DNA of 37,674 bases from a virus: IMG/VR virus record IMGVR_UViG_3300046323_000486, positions 1-37,674 of that record; one strand, 5' to 3'. Made by a program: the position numbers and the translations under genes. The stretch's first letter is position 1, and every line of letters starts with the position of its first letter. The notes beneath the pieces are model-generated. The model saw only the letters and a program-made list of their open reading frames with translations. It was not told the origin of the DNA and made no database searches. This document shows, piece after piece, positions 30,074 to 37,674 of this stretch.

Positions 30074-31065
30074 CTGTGCGCCCCCCCGGCCATTCTATTT
30101 CGTCCCACACCAGCTGCTTGCACGGCACGGCGCTGATCGCCAACTGGCAAAACCCGCTGCGATACCAACGGGCTCATGCGGTCCATACCGTGTGGTGTCT
30201 CACGTTCATTTTCTGCTGCACTGCCAAGATATTCGGCGCGCACGGCACTCGGGCCAATCAGCTGCCCATTGACGGTGACCAAAGTCAGAATGGGCGCACC
30301 CGTAACCAGATTGGCGGCAATCACCGCATGAACCTGACCAACCGTCACAGCGCCTACAACAGGCGCACCAGCGGCCAGTCCAACCGGAAGCACACCGACA
30401 GCACCACCCAGCGCAGTTTGACCCACAACAGGCGCACCAGCGGCCATATTGGCCACACTCACCGCATGGACCTGACCAACCGTCGCAGCACCAACAACAG
30501 GCGCAGCTGCCAGCAATCCGACAGGAACAACACCAACAGCGCCACCCAGCGTGGTTTGACCCACAACAGGTGCCGCCGCCGCCAGATTGGCAGGGGCCAG
30601 CGCGTGAACCTGACCGAAGGTTGCAGCACCAACAACAGGCGCAGCTGCCAGCAATCCGACAGGAACAACACCGACCGCGCCACCCAGCGCGGGTTGACCC
30701 ACAACAGGTGCCGCCGCCGCCAGATTGGCATGGGCCAGCGCATGAACCTGACCAACCGTCGCAGCACCAACAACAGGCGCACCTGCCAGCAATCCGACAG
30801 GAACAACACCGACCGCGCCACCCAGCGTTGTTTGACCCACAACAGGTGCCGCCGCCGCCAGACTGGCAGGGGCCAGCGCGTGAACCTGACCAACCGTTGC
30901 ACCACCCACAACAGGCGCACCAGCGATTAATCCGACAGGGATTGCCGGGCCTGCCACCGCAGCGTCAAACGAGGTATCTTCCAAAACCGCAACTGCGGCT
31001 GTCGTTCCTAAACCAAACCCCTCAAACGGCGAACGATTGAAGGGATCGAACGACAGGTTAGCCAT
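30070..31065 (-). CDS. Repeat-rich structural protein (46-residue repeats)
   Basis: A 331-residue protein. After a 44-residue leader, residues 45-264 consist of nearly five tandem copies of a 46-residue unit, each with two half-repeats of the kind GAPVVGxATVGQVHALAxAN and AAAAPVVGQTTLGGAVGVVPV. The last 65 residues are charged and unrelated. The regular Ala/Gly/Val/Pro spacing suggests a beta-solenoid or fibrous stalk. It lies between structural genes and the gp6-like connector, so a capsid- or neck-attached fibre is plausible. No family name is certain. Confidence 0.75.
   Translation of the reverse strand: MANLSFDPFNRSPFEGFGLGTTAAVAVLEDTSFDAAVAGPAIPVGLIAGAPVVGGATVGQVHALAPASLAAAAPVVGQTTLGGAVGVVPVGLLAGAPVVGAATVGQVHALAHANLAAAAPVVGQPALGGAVGVVPVGLLAAAPVVGAATFGQVHALAPANLAAAAPVVGQTTLGGAVGVVPVGLLAAAPVVGAATVGQVHAVSVANMAAGAPVVGQTALGGAVGVLPVGLAAGAPVVGAVTVGQVHAVIAANLVTGAPILTLVTVNGQLIGPSAVRAEYLGSAAENERETPHGMDRMSPLVSQRVLPVGDQRRAVQAAGVGRNRMAGGAHR
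30274..30933 (-). repeat. Tandem 138-bp coding repeats
   Basis: Four complete units and one partial unit of 138 bp encode the 46-residue repeats of the protein at 30070-31065. Copies differ mainly at third positions and a few residues (GLLAGAPVVG versus GLLAAAPVVG). The identity is high enough for recombination between units, so the copy number could vary. The opposite strand shows a false open frame here because of the regular composition. Confidence 0.85.
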
Positions 31066-31843
31066 CGCTGACCGTCAGCCTCAACTCAGGGTTACCGCTC
31101 GATGTCGCGTCAGCCGCCACGGCCAAATATAGGGCTGTGGTACTGAACATTGGCGGCAATCCAGTCGCCACCATGTTGTCATTTCCGCCGTCATTCGCGG
31201 CGCGAACACGACCTGACCACAACGCGCGCATCACCAGGACATTAAAGGTTCCAACTGTCGCGACGGTGCAAGTCACGTTTGTGATCAGCTGAACACCAGT
31301 GTCGCCAGATTGCAGCGGAATTTGCAGCATTCGACCAAGTGTTAGGGCGCTCGCAGCGGCAATCGTTGCCGTGCGGCCCGCAACCCCGCTCTGATTGGTA
31401 TAGGTGATGGTAAAGGTTGGAATGCCCGTAAAGGCAGTCACAGCCTCAATCCAGATGGAAGTGACGGCGTAGTTTGCCCCCGGAACACGCGCTGCAAACG
31501 ATGGCTGACCCGTCAGCGCTTGTGCGGCATTGAACGGATAGGCCCCGGCTTTCCACAAAAGATCAAATAGGGACAACCTGCATGCCACACTTGACCCGAA
31601 TTGAACCCCAGAAAGATATCCAGAATCCGCGATTGAGACGATATTCGGGAAACCAGCGCCACCCGCGACCGGGACCACACCAGCCGCGACCGATGTTCCC
31701 GCCAAAACACCCGCACCAGGCTGACCTGCCAGATCAAACAGCGTGAACCAGTTTCCGGCGATAACCGTCCGCGTGGCGGTTTTGACATAGGCTGGATACT
31801 GACGCGCAGCCCCGGTGAATCCGTCAACCGTTGTGATTGCCAT
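31058..31843 (-). CDS. Putative phage structural protein
   Basis: A 261-residue protein rich in Ala, Thr, Val and Gly with many predicted strands, for example NWFTLFDLAGQPGAGVLAGT and VTSIWIEAVTAFTGIPTFTI. I have seen this kind of protein after capsid genes in alphaproteobacterial phages, but know no family name. Between capsid and connector genes it is likely a virion surface or decoration protein. Overlaps the repeat-protein start by 8 bases. Confidence 0.65.
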   Translation of the reverse strand: MAITTVDGFTGAARQYPAYVKTATRTVIAGNWFTLFDLAGQPGAGVLAGTSVAAGVVPVAGGAGFPNIVSIADSGYLSGVQFGSSVACRLSLFDLLWKAGAYPFNAAQALTGQPSFAARVPGANYAVTSIWIEAVTAFTGIPTFTITYTNQSGVAGRTATIAAASALTLGRMLQIPLQSGDTGVQLITNVTCTVATVGTFNVLVMRALWSGRVRAANDGGNDNMVATGLPPMFSTTALYLAVAADATSSGNPELRLTVSDG

Positions 31844-31844
31844 G

Positions 31845-32219
31845 TTAAACCGCCGCTGGAATGCGGATGGTGAATGCGGTGGTGGTGAATGTGTTGCCGC
31901 TGGTCACCGCCTGCGATGCACTCAGCGCCGCCGTTGCCAGCAGGCGCGAGTTGGTGAAATCCACAATCGCATAATGCGTGGCGGTGCCCGTGGCCGAAAC
32001 GGCCCCAGCGGTCAACGCCAGAACGCCCGCCTGCCGACCATTGGGCGCGCCCGCAGCCAGCGTCACATCACCAGCCGCCAGCGACTTGCTGCCCAAAGCG
32101 TTGGTGACCGTCGCTTGCGTGAATGTGGTTGGCTCAAGCGAACACAGATAAAGATGCGTGGCCTCGGTGTCCAACACGGTCAATCCGTTGTCGTATACCC
32201 GATCAGCAATGAACGGCAT
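31845..32219 (-). CDS. Putative head decoration protein
   Basis: A 124-residue beta-rich protein: GLTVLDTEATHLYLCSLEPT, then SLAAGDVTLAAGAPNGRQAG, then TATHYAIVDFTNSRLLATAA. It is the first gene after the capsid terminator hairpin. A decoration or minor head role is inferred from position. Lambda gpD-like motifs are not clear. Confidence 0.65.
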   Translation of the reverse strand: MPFIADRVYDNGLTVLDTEATHLYLCSLEPTTFTQATVTNALGSKSLAAGDVTLAAGAPNGRQAGVLALTAGAVSATGTATHYAIVDFTNSRLLATAALSASQAVTSGNTFTTTAFTIRIPAAV

Positions 32220-32255
32220 TGGCTACCTCAATTATTTTGGGAAGGTCAGCGAGAA

Positions 32256-32274
32256 GGGGGCGACTTTCGCCCCC
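32256..32274 (-). terminator. Strong hairpin after the capsid gene
   Basis: GGGGGCGA at 32256-32263 pairs perfectly with TCGCCCCC at 32267-32274 around a 3-base loop, 27 bases after the capsid stop on the minus strand. The following minus-strand sequence TTCTCGCTG is only modestly T-rich, so it is probably a partial terminator or mRNA-stabilising hairpin. This would give more capsid than downstream protein. Confidence 0.6.
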
Positions 32275-32300
32275 CCCATTGGTTTACGTTTCGCGCGAAA

Positions 32301-33563
32301 TCAGGACGCAGCGATCTTCAACAGCTTGATCGCGTTGGTGTCTTTGACCTTGCCGCCAAGGCGACGGCGCATGATGTAGCGCACATAACCCGGCTTGGTC
32401 ACTTCATCGCGAATGATCGACATTCCAACGCGGTCTGCGATAAGATAGCCCCGCGCGAAGTCGCCAAAGGCCACTGGGAAGGCGTTTGCCGCAATGATCG
32501 GCATGTCTTCCGCAATGGTGATGCCGTAACCTTCAAGGGTGTATGGCGTGCCTTCTGCCACAGACCGCTGCAAAAGGTAAACGCCCTGCGTGTCTTTTAC
32601 CTTGGACAGCGCAGCCAAGGTCAGCGAGTTCATAACCCAACGACCATTCTTGCGATAATCGCCTTTCAGGGTAAAGCTGATATCCTTGAAGGTATCAAAC
32701 GCATTGGTTGCAAGCGCCGCCGCCTGACCAGTTGGGACATATTGCAGTGTACCAAACGCGCGCACTGCGTCAGCCGTAGCAAGCGGGGCAGGACCAGCCA
32801 AAAACCCTGTAGGTTTGTTGGTGCCATCGCCAGAAACAAAGGCCAACCCTTCGCCTTGGGCGAAGTGGTCGACGGCCGAACTTGAAAGCCACGATTCAAC
32901 ATTGAAAAACAGGTCTTCAAGCGATTCAATCGTTGCTTCTGGCTTTGCCACAAGGCTACCAAATGTCGGCGCGACTTCACCGATATTCGGGGTGTTTGTG
33001 ACAGCCCGCACTCCGGTTTCGCCGACCCATTCCGTACCAAACCCGTTCAGATCAACCAGTTCCTTATAGTCCGGTGTCCCGACTTGGACGACGCGGGCAA
33101 TTGAACGAATGGCGCTGATATCCATAACTTGGCGCGCGATGTCGGCTGAAATCTCTTCTGGCAAAGCAAAACCACCGGACGCGCCGGTGGAGGTGCGCAC
33201 ATCTGCGGCTTTGCGCGAAAGATCATACATCTTTTGCTGAACCTGCGGATCCATCGGATTACGCAGGTAGTTCGTGAACGCGCCCTTGTATTCGTCCGCG
33301 TCCTTATTGGCGGGCTTGCCACCAGGACGCGCAGCTTTGGTTTCCGCCTCGGTCAGGCGGTCATCCATAGCCTTCATCTGCAGGGCAATGTCCTGGGAAA
33401 CCTTCAACGATGCGGCCAGATCGACTTCGATCTTGCCCATTTTGGTTTCGTGCAAAACGTCTTTCGACTTGGCACCTTCGACCTCGCCGCGCAACGCCGT
33501 CAGGGTCATTTCAATCTTGTCGTTCGATACGTCAAGAGACTTCTTAAGTTCCAAAAGGTCCAT
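32301..33563 (-). CDS. HK97-fold major capsid protein
   Basis: A 420-residue protein. Residues 1-100 form a coiled-coil delta (scaffold-like) domain (KKSLDVSNDKIEMTLTALRG) that the prohead protease should remove. The mature part begins around 100-130 (TSTGASGGFALPEEISADIA) and shows the HK97 pattern GFGTEWVGETGVRAVTNTP, then ATIESLEDLFFNVESWL, then LKGDYRKNGRWVMNSLTLAA. Capsids of this type build an icosahedral head. Protease and portal genes lie just upstream. Confidence 0.95.
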   Translation of the reverse strand: MDLLELKKSLDVSNDKIEMTLTALRGEVEGAKSKDVLHETKMGKIEVDLAASLKVSQDIALQMKAMDDRLTEAETKAARPGGKPANKDADEYKGAFTNYLRNPMDPQVQQKMYDLSRKAADVRTSTGASGGFALPEEISADIARQVMDISAIRSIARVVQVGTPDYKELVDLNGFGTEWVGETGVRAVTNTPNIGEVAPTFGSLVAKPEATIESLEDLFFNVESWLSSSAVDHFAQGEGLAFVSGDGTNKPTGFLAGPAPLATADAVRAFGTLQYVPTGQAAALATNAFDTFKDISFTLKGDYRKNGRWVMNSLTLAALSKVKDTQGVYLLQRSVAEGTPYTLEGYGITIAEDMPIIAANAFPVAFGDFARGYLIADRVGMSIIRDEVTKPGYVRYIMRRRLGGKVKDTNAIKLLKIAAS

Positions 33564-33585
33564 GCTGGACTCCTATGTCATGGGT

Positions 33586-34251
33586 TCAAAGATTGCCGCG
33601 TGCCATCAGGGACGCAATAAGTTCGTCAACGCCCGTGCCAGCCTCACGCATGGCCCCGATCTTCGCAGCCAAAGCGGACGCGCCGCCTTTGGCCTCTGTG
33701 ATGGAAAAGCCTGCCTCACGCAGGTAGTCTTCCAGTTCTCGTTTCATCGCGGCCACATTACCGGATGAAAATTCCTCTGCGGCCTTAGCTGCCACACGGG
33801 CGCTGCGCAGCATCGGGAACGTCACCAACGACACTTCCCAAATCTCCACTTCAAGCAGCTTGCGTTCACCCTTGCTGCCACGCGCCGAATTGATCGTGCG
33901 ATAGCCAATGGACAGCCCGTCAATAGCGCCCGCGTCCAAAAGCGCAGTCGCCTCACGCCCCTTTTCGACATCAGGCAAGATGCGACCTTTCACCCAAAGG
34001 CCCTTGTCGTCTTCACGGACCTCATCCCAAACCCCAATGGGCTGCGACGGATCGTGCTGCCAAAGCATTTTCACACTGCGACCATCAGACTTCATTTTTT
34101 TTAAGGATGCGGTGTAAGCCCCCGGCATGACGCAATCACCGCCGTCATCAACGACGCCAAACAACGACGCATACCCCTCGATAACGCCGCTGTCCGTCTT
34201 GCTGGCCAAGCCAACGGCTTTACCTTCGATAACAAGGCTATTCGGTTTCAT
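33586..34251 (-). CDS. HK97-family prohead protease
   Basis: A 221-residue protein with the U35-type assemblin-like fold. It has SGVIEGYASLFGVVDDGGDC at 21-40, catalytic His66 (LWQHDPSQPIG), Ser114 (AIDGLSIGYRT) and a third acidic site near WEVSLVTFP. It cleaves the capsid delta domain during maturation. The start overlaps the end of portal by 14 bases. A helical tail follows residue 150. Confidence 0.9.
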   Translation of the reverse strand: MKPNSLVIEGKAVGLASKTDSGVIEGYASLFGVVDDGGDCVMPGAYTASLKKMKSDGRSVKMLWQHDPSQPIGVWDEVREDDKGLWVKGRILPDVEKGREATALLDAGAIDGLSIGYRTINSARGSKGERKLLEVEIWEVSLVTFPMLRSARVAAKAAEEFSSGNVAAMKRELEDYLREAGFSITEAKGGASALAAKIGAMREAGTGVDELIASLMARGNL

Positions 34252-35461
34252 TTGTGGGGCCCTTTTCCTTCGGTAAAGCCGCAGAGTTCATTGATCCGGC
34301 AGACAACTCGGCCGCAGCACCGCCCATTGGATTAAGCCCAATTTCTGCGCGCACCTCGTCTTGCGTCATCCATGCCGGCGTTCCGCCCGCGCCAAGTGCC
34401 TTGGCGTAGTATTCCGCTTGGTCCTTGAAATCACCGCGCAGCAAATTGCGTTCGTCAAGATCAACGCGAAGCCCCTCTGCATGGCCCAGAATGTCGCGCG
34501 CCGCCGCCTCTTCAAATCGCGCAATCCATGGCCCCAAGGTGTGGATCACATGATTGCGAAACATCTGTTCAGCACTGGCAAACGTCGCGGCCTTATCCGC
34601 CTGCATCAACATGATAGGCTGAACCCGGAACGCGCGCGCAACCTCTTCGATCTGCATGCGCCGGGTTTCGATGTACTGCGCATCGACGCTCGTCATAGTC
34701 ATGGATTGGAACTTGGCATCACCGTCCAAAATGGCGATACCACCCTCACCCCCAAAACCAAATTTCGATTGCCATGTCTCCTTAAGTTTTTCTTTTGTCT
34801 CAGTCCGCAATGGCTGAACAAATGATAGCACCCCGGATGGTTTTCCCCCGTTGCCTGCCAACTGTGCTTGCTGCGCTTCCAGCGCCCGCGACAGGCCAAT
34901 TGCTTGCCGCGCCTGCTTGACTGCGGGAAGCGCGGAAAAACCGTCAAGTGATGGCCCGCGCAAATAGAAAACCTCGTTTAGCCCAAAATATCCGTGCGTT
35001 TTGTCGCTGTAATCAATGCGAATACGCAGCGACCAGTCGGCCAGTTGTTCAATTCCCCATGCCCCCGGCGGTACGGGTAGCAACTCGCGCACTTCACCGC
35101 GAACTGTGCTTTTGATCGCGACAGCGCCCGCGCCCAAAGCCGCTGAGAAAATCATCCCCTCGCGGAATTCATAGCTTGTCTGCCAATGATTTGGCTTGAT
35201 GGCCAAAAGTTTGTGCGCCCAGTGGTCACGCCGAATGCGCAAGGTTTGCAGATCACTTCCATCTGCAAACTGATCTTCAACGACACGCACAGGCATTTGC
35301 GCAATACCTTCGGCAATCACCCGCGCCGCACAAAAAACCGCCGTCACGTCGACCGAATTTTGCACGGTGACCGAACTGCCCGCCGCAGAAGTCCAACCAA
35401 CCCAAGCCGCCGCCAGCTGGTTAATCGTCTGCGTTTGCGACTTGCGCAAAAATCCAAACAT
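34238..35461 (-). CDS. HK97-family portal protein
   Basis: A 407-residue protein. It shows DVTAVFCAARVIAEGIAQMP, WQTSYEFREGMIFSAALGAG, LNEVFYLRGPSLDGFSALPA, RRMQIEEVARAFRVQPIML and TLGPWIARFEEAAARDIL, which is the HK97-type portal signature. Twelve copies would form the DNA entry ring. The ATG at 35461 overlaps the terminase stop. Length is typical. Confidence 0.95.
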   Translation of the reverse strand: MFGFLRKSQTQTINQLAAAWVGWTSAAGSSVTVQNSVDVTAVFCAARVIAEGIAQMPVRVVEDQFADGSDLQTLRIRRDHWAHKLLAIKPNHWQTSYEFREGMIFSAALGAGAVAIKSTVRGEVRELLPVPPGAWGIEQLADWSLRIRIDYSDKTHGYFGLNEVFYLRGPSLDGFSALPAVKQARQAIGLSRALEAQQAQLAGNGGKPSGVLSFVQPLRTETKEKLKETWQSKFGFGGEGGIAILDGDAKFQSMTMTSVDAQYIETRRMQIEEVARAFRVQPIMLMQADKAATFASAEQMFRNHVIHTLGPWIARFEEAAARDILGHAEGLRVDLDERNLLRGDFKDQAEYYAKALGAGGTPAWMTQDEVRAEIGLNPMGGAAAELSAGSMNSAALPKEKGPTNETE

Positions 35462-37206
35462 CAGAGCACCAGCAATTCGTTATCGTCCAAATAGGAACCC
35501 GTTATCGCAGCCTCTGGATCGCGCAGCATCAGCATCGCGGCGTTCAGCATGGCAATCACCGGATCAATCTTCGTCACGCCAGCCTCCTTTTTTTCAATCA
35601 ATGTGTTGCTGCCCCGGATGACCGTTTTCACGTTGCCCACGGCCCACGCGACAAGCGGTTGATCGCAGTGGATCAGTTTGCGGTCTTTCAACATGCGTGG
35701 CAGCGTTTGAATGGCGGGGCCCAGCTTGTATCCTTGCCCGATGCCGGTGATCGTCTCACCCAATCCAGCCAGTCCAAGATGATCCAGCAGGCTGGCGATG
35801 CCAAAGGGGTCAAGGCCGATGCCGTCTTTTTCTGGCAACAGCCCTGCCTCTGACAACCGCTTGCAGATTGCGGTGATTTCCACCTCGGCCGCATTCAAAT
35901 CGCCGATCACCAGATCGCCGTCTTTGACAAATCCACGCAAGGTTTCCGAAAGCTGCTTGCGCCGATCAAACACAATCGGGTCAGCCCAGGCGCGCGCCCA
36001 AAACCGCCAAACCCGTGTTTCACGGTGACGCCCAATAACACCCATCGACATCAAGTCATCCAGACCGCCACCATCACCGCCGAATGTGCAAACATCCGAT
36101 GTGGCAATGATTTCATCCAAGGTCAAACCGGGCTGTGCGGCCCCTTTCCAGAAATCCGCACCCGACCAACGGTCATCATGCATGCCCATGCCCACCTGAA
36201 TGTTCAGATGCTGGCTGGCCCATTCGATGACATTGCTTTGGCCTTTGTCGCGGGCCTGCTGAAATTCATCAATCATCCGCCGCAAATCCAGCGACAGACC
36301 CAGATTTGGCATCACCTGATACCAGATACTTGGGTCTTTCCACTTCTGGTCTGGCGATGCCTGAACCGCCTCCGAAAACTCATACAAAACTGGCAACATC
36401 CGCACCGATTGCGTCACCCGTCCATCACGCACCGCGCGGGCATAGTCCAATTCGGTCTTGAACACGCCGCTGGGGCGGTTTTCCGATTGGGTGGTGATGA
36501 TGATCAACAGGCTTTCGCTGTTGGTCACCATGCCGCCCCGAATTTGGCCGATCACCCGGCTGGCATAATGCGATTCCGCCATGACGTGCAGTTCGTCCAG
36601 AATGGCAAAGGCAGGAATGCCGCCCGTGACCACTTTGGGGTCAAAGGACTTGACCCGCAGTTTGGCATTGCGCGGCCTGCCGGTGGCCTCATCAATCGCC
36701 ATGTCAATGATCGTCTTACGGTGTTCAATCACCCGAAACCGCTTGCGCAGATAGTCATCCAGTTCAATCATTTGCGCCATTTGCGCAAAACAGGTGTCCG
36801 CAACCTCTTGGGTTGGACCGATCACCACCCCATTCGCATTGGGTGTGCGGTTCAGCTGCAACCAGACAAGGCCGATGGCGCCTGCGTTTGTGGTCTTGGC
36901 GTTCTTTTTTGGCACCAGGTTGAACAACTCACCCACGTGCCGGATCAGTTTCTTGCCGCCCACCCGCTTTGGATCATCGACCAGCGACACACAGCCAAAG
37001 GCCGCGCGCACAATATCGCGCACCCAGTCGCCCGCAGCCTCACCCATCGTGGGCTGGCCCGGCACATCCGGGATCCGCAACTTGTTGAACAGCGCCACCG
37101 CGACATCGGCATAGACATCATTGACGGGAATGTCAGGAATGGGCGTTTGCCCGGCCGCAAGTTTCGCCTCCCAATCAGGACAAGCGAACGACAGACCATC
37201 CAGCAT
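35461..37206 (-). CDS. terL: Terminase large subunit
   Basis: A 581-residue packaging motor and nuclease. The ATPase domain has a Walker A-like LVPKKNAKTT (97-106), Walker B FAILDEL (200-206) with its catalytic Glu, and the coupling motif IITTQSE (237-242). The nuclease domain has GGDGGGLDD (376-384), GDLNAAEVE and GLDPFG, supplying acidic metal ligands. It belongs to the HK97-like Terminase_1 group. The start overlaps the small subunit stop (TGATG). Confidence 0.95.
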   Translation of the reverse strand: MLDGLSFACPDWEAKLAAGQTPIPDIPVNDVYADVAVALFNKLRIPDVPGQPTMGEAAGDWVRDIVRAAFGCVSLVDDPKRVGGKKLIRHVGELFNLVPKKNAKTTNAGAIGLVWLQLNRTPNANGVVIGPTQEVADTCFAQMAQMIELDDYLRKRFRVIEHRKTIIDMAIDEATGRPRNAKLRVKSFDPKVVTGGIPAFAILDELHVMAESHYASRVIGQIRGGMVTNSESLLIIITTQSENRPSGVFKTELDYARAVRDGRVTQSVRMLPVLYEFSEAVQASPDQKWKDPSIWYQVMPNLGLSLDLRRMIDEFQQARDKGQSNVIEWASQHLNIQVGMGMHDDRWSGADFWKGAAQPGLTLDEIIATSDVCTFGGDGGGLDDLMSMGVIGRHRETRVWRFWARAWADPIVFDRRKQLSETLRGFVKDGDLVIGDLNAAEVEITAICKRLSEAGLLPEKDGIGLDPFGIASLLDHLGLAGLGETITGIGQGYKLGPAIQTLPRMLKDRKLIHCDQPLVAWAVGNVKTVIRGSNTLIEKKEAGVTKIDPVIAMLNAAMLMLRDPEAAITGSYLDDNELLVL

Positions 37207-37674
37207 CAGTGCGCGGTGTTCAGTTTATCGTAAAGATTGCCGTATTCATCCGGCTTTTGGTTTGCCTCACGCAACCGCGCGGCCTTTTTACCCTCTACAA
37301 GGTCTTTGCTGGCATCCGGTTTCGCAACGCGGCCCCTTGGTGTGGGGGTTGAATTGGCATCAATCATGTCAACCAAGGCCCGCACAGACGGCACGTGACC
37401 ATCGCGGGCGCGCTGGCGCAAAATATCCAACATCTCACCGCGCACTTTGTAAGCCCCAGATTGCAGTTCCACCGAAAAATGTTTCCGCAAAGTGTCCGCA
37501 TCAATGCCCATATCAGCCGCGATCACCTCTTGTGACCAACCAGCAGCGGCCCGAACCTCTACAAACCGTTGATTTTCATAGGTTTTTGCATATGAAGGCC
37601 GCCCACGCCGTTCCCGCAACGGCAAAACAGGTTGACCAAACAGATCAACCCTAGGCCCAGCCTCAGAATCCGCC
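37206..37674 (-). CDS. terS: Terminase small subunit, 5' end at window edge
   Basis: An open frame runs from the right edge to 37206, starting with codons for VDLFGQPVLPLRERRGRPSY, the conserved beginning of P27-type small terminases. A helix-turn-helix follows (AAAGWSQEVIAADMGIDADT), then an oligomerisation helix (GEMLDILRQRARDGHVPSVR). No ATG occurs in the frame inside the window; a TTG at 37625 would cut the conserved start, so the true start probably lies beyond the edge. The protein recognises the packaging site and hands DNA to the large subunit. Confidence 0.85.
   Translation of the reverse strand, partial: ADSEAGPRVDLFGQPVLPLRERRGRPSYAKTYENQRFVEVRAAAGWSQEVIAADMGIDADTLRKHFSVELQSGAYKVRGEMLDILRQRARDGHVPSVRALVDMIDANSTPTPRGRVAKPDASKDLVEGKKAARLREANQKPDEYGNLYDKLNTAH

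Noticed and set aside
30061-30930. Long plus-strand open frame of 289 residues with NRR/QQSDRN repeats
   Set aside because: It is the antisense shadow of the 138-bp coding repeats; the minus-strand frame has operon overlaps on both sides and structural context.
36025-37233. 402-residue plus-strand open frame
   Set aside because: Antisense to the terminase large subunit, whose motifs are unmistakable; composition is His/Pro/Arg-rich as expected of a shadow frame.
1-37674. HNH-TerS fusion across the joined ends
   Set aside because: The HNH and TerS frames differ by one base at the junction, and the HNH frame continued across it reads as unnatural sequence; a small gap in the assembly is more likely.

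Overview
The window looks like a complete or nearly complete temperate siphovirus genome, not a stretch of bacterial chromosome. The host is probably an alphaproteobacterium, most likely Rhodobacterales. The reasons are the HK97-type head genes, the GTA gp10-like tail chaperone, a GH108 endolysin with a calcium-loop-like insert, and an att core copied from the 3' half of a tRNA-Thr(TGT). No chromosomal housekeeping gene is present. The two window ends fall inside neighbouring parts of one phage module (an HNH endonuclease running off the left edge and a terminase small subunit entering from the right edge), so the sequence reads as a circular or circularly permuted map opened at the packaging locus.

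Two opposed transcription blocks meet at an immunity region near 6.3 kb. The leftward block starts at about 6.29 kb. It carries small regulatory or early genes, an HD-domain nucleotidase, HTH proteins, a DUF1376-like replication protein, a putative origin (DnaA box, pyrimidine tract, four 10-bp iterons, flanking inverted repeat), and the HNH gene. Through the circle it continues into terminase, portal, protease, capsid, structural and connector genes, tail tube, chaperones, tape measure, tail tip, beta-helix tail spike, holin, endolysin, overlapping spanins, and finally an unusual protein with two tandem OmpR-type winged helices beside attP. Stop and start codons overlap almost throughout.

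The rightward block (6.38-16.18 kb) starts with a small CI-like repressor that has no visible self-cleavage domain. It then carries a toxin/antitoxin-like pair with a DUF6941-like partner and several small membrane or hypothetical proteins. After these come DUF2303, a cytosine-methyltransferase-like gene, an Ea22-like and a Lar-like protein, an excisionase candidate and a tyrosine integrase. The block ends at attP, where four direct TGTAAAC arm-type sites flank the tRNA-derived core.

The same operator (two inverted AGGTTT half-sites around TT) occurs at 6306-6319 and twice at 8835-8876. In both places it sits against a TTGACA -35 box. The leftward early promoter and a second, rightward promoter at 8.86 kb are therefore probably silenced together by one repressor. 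Functional names come from motif and gene-order recognition only; no database search was possible.
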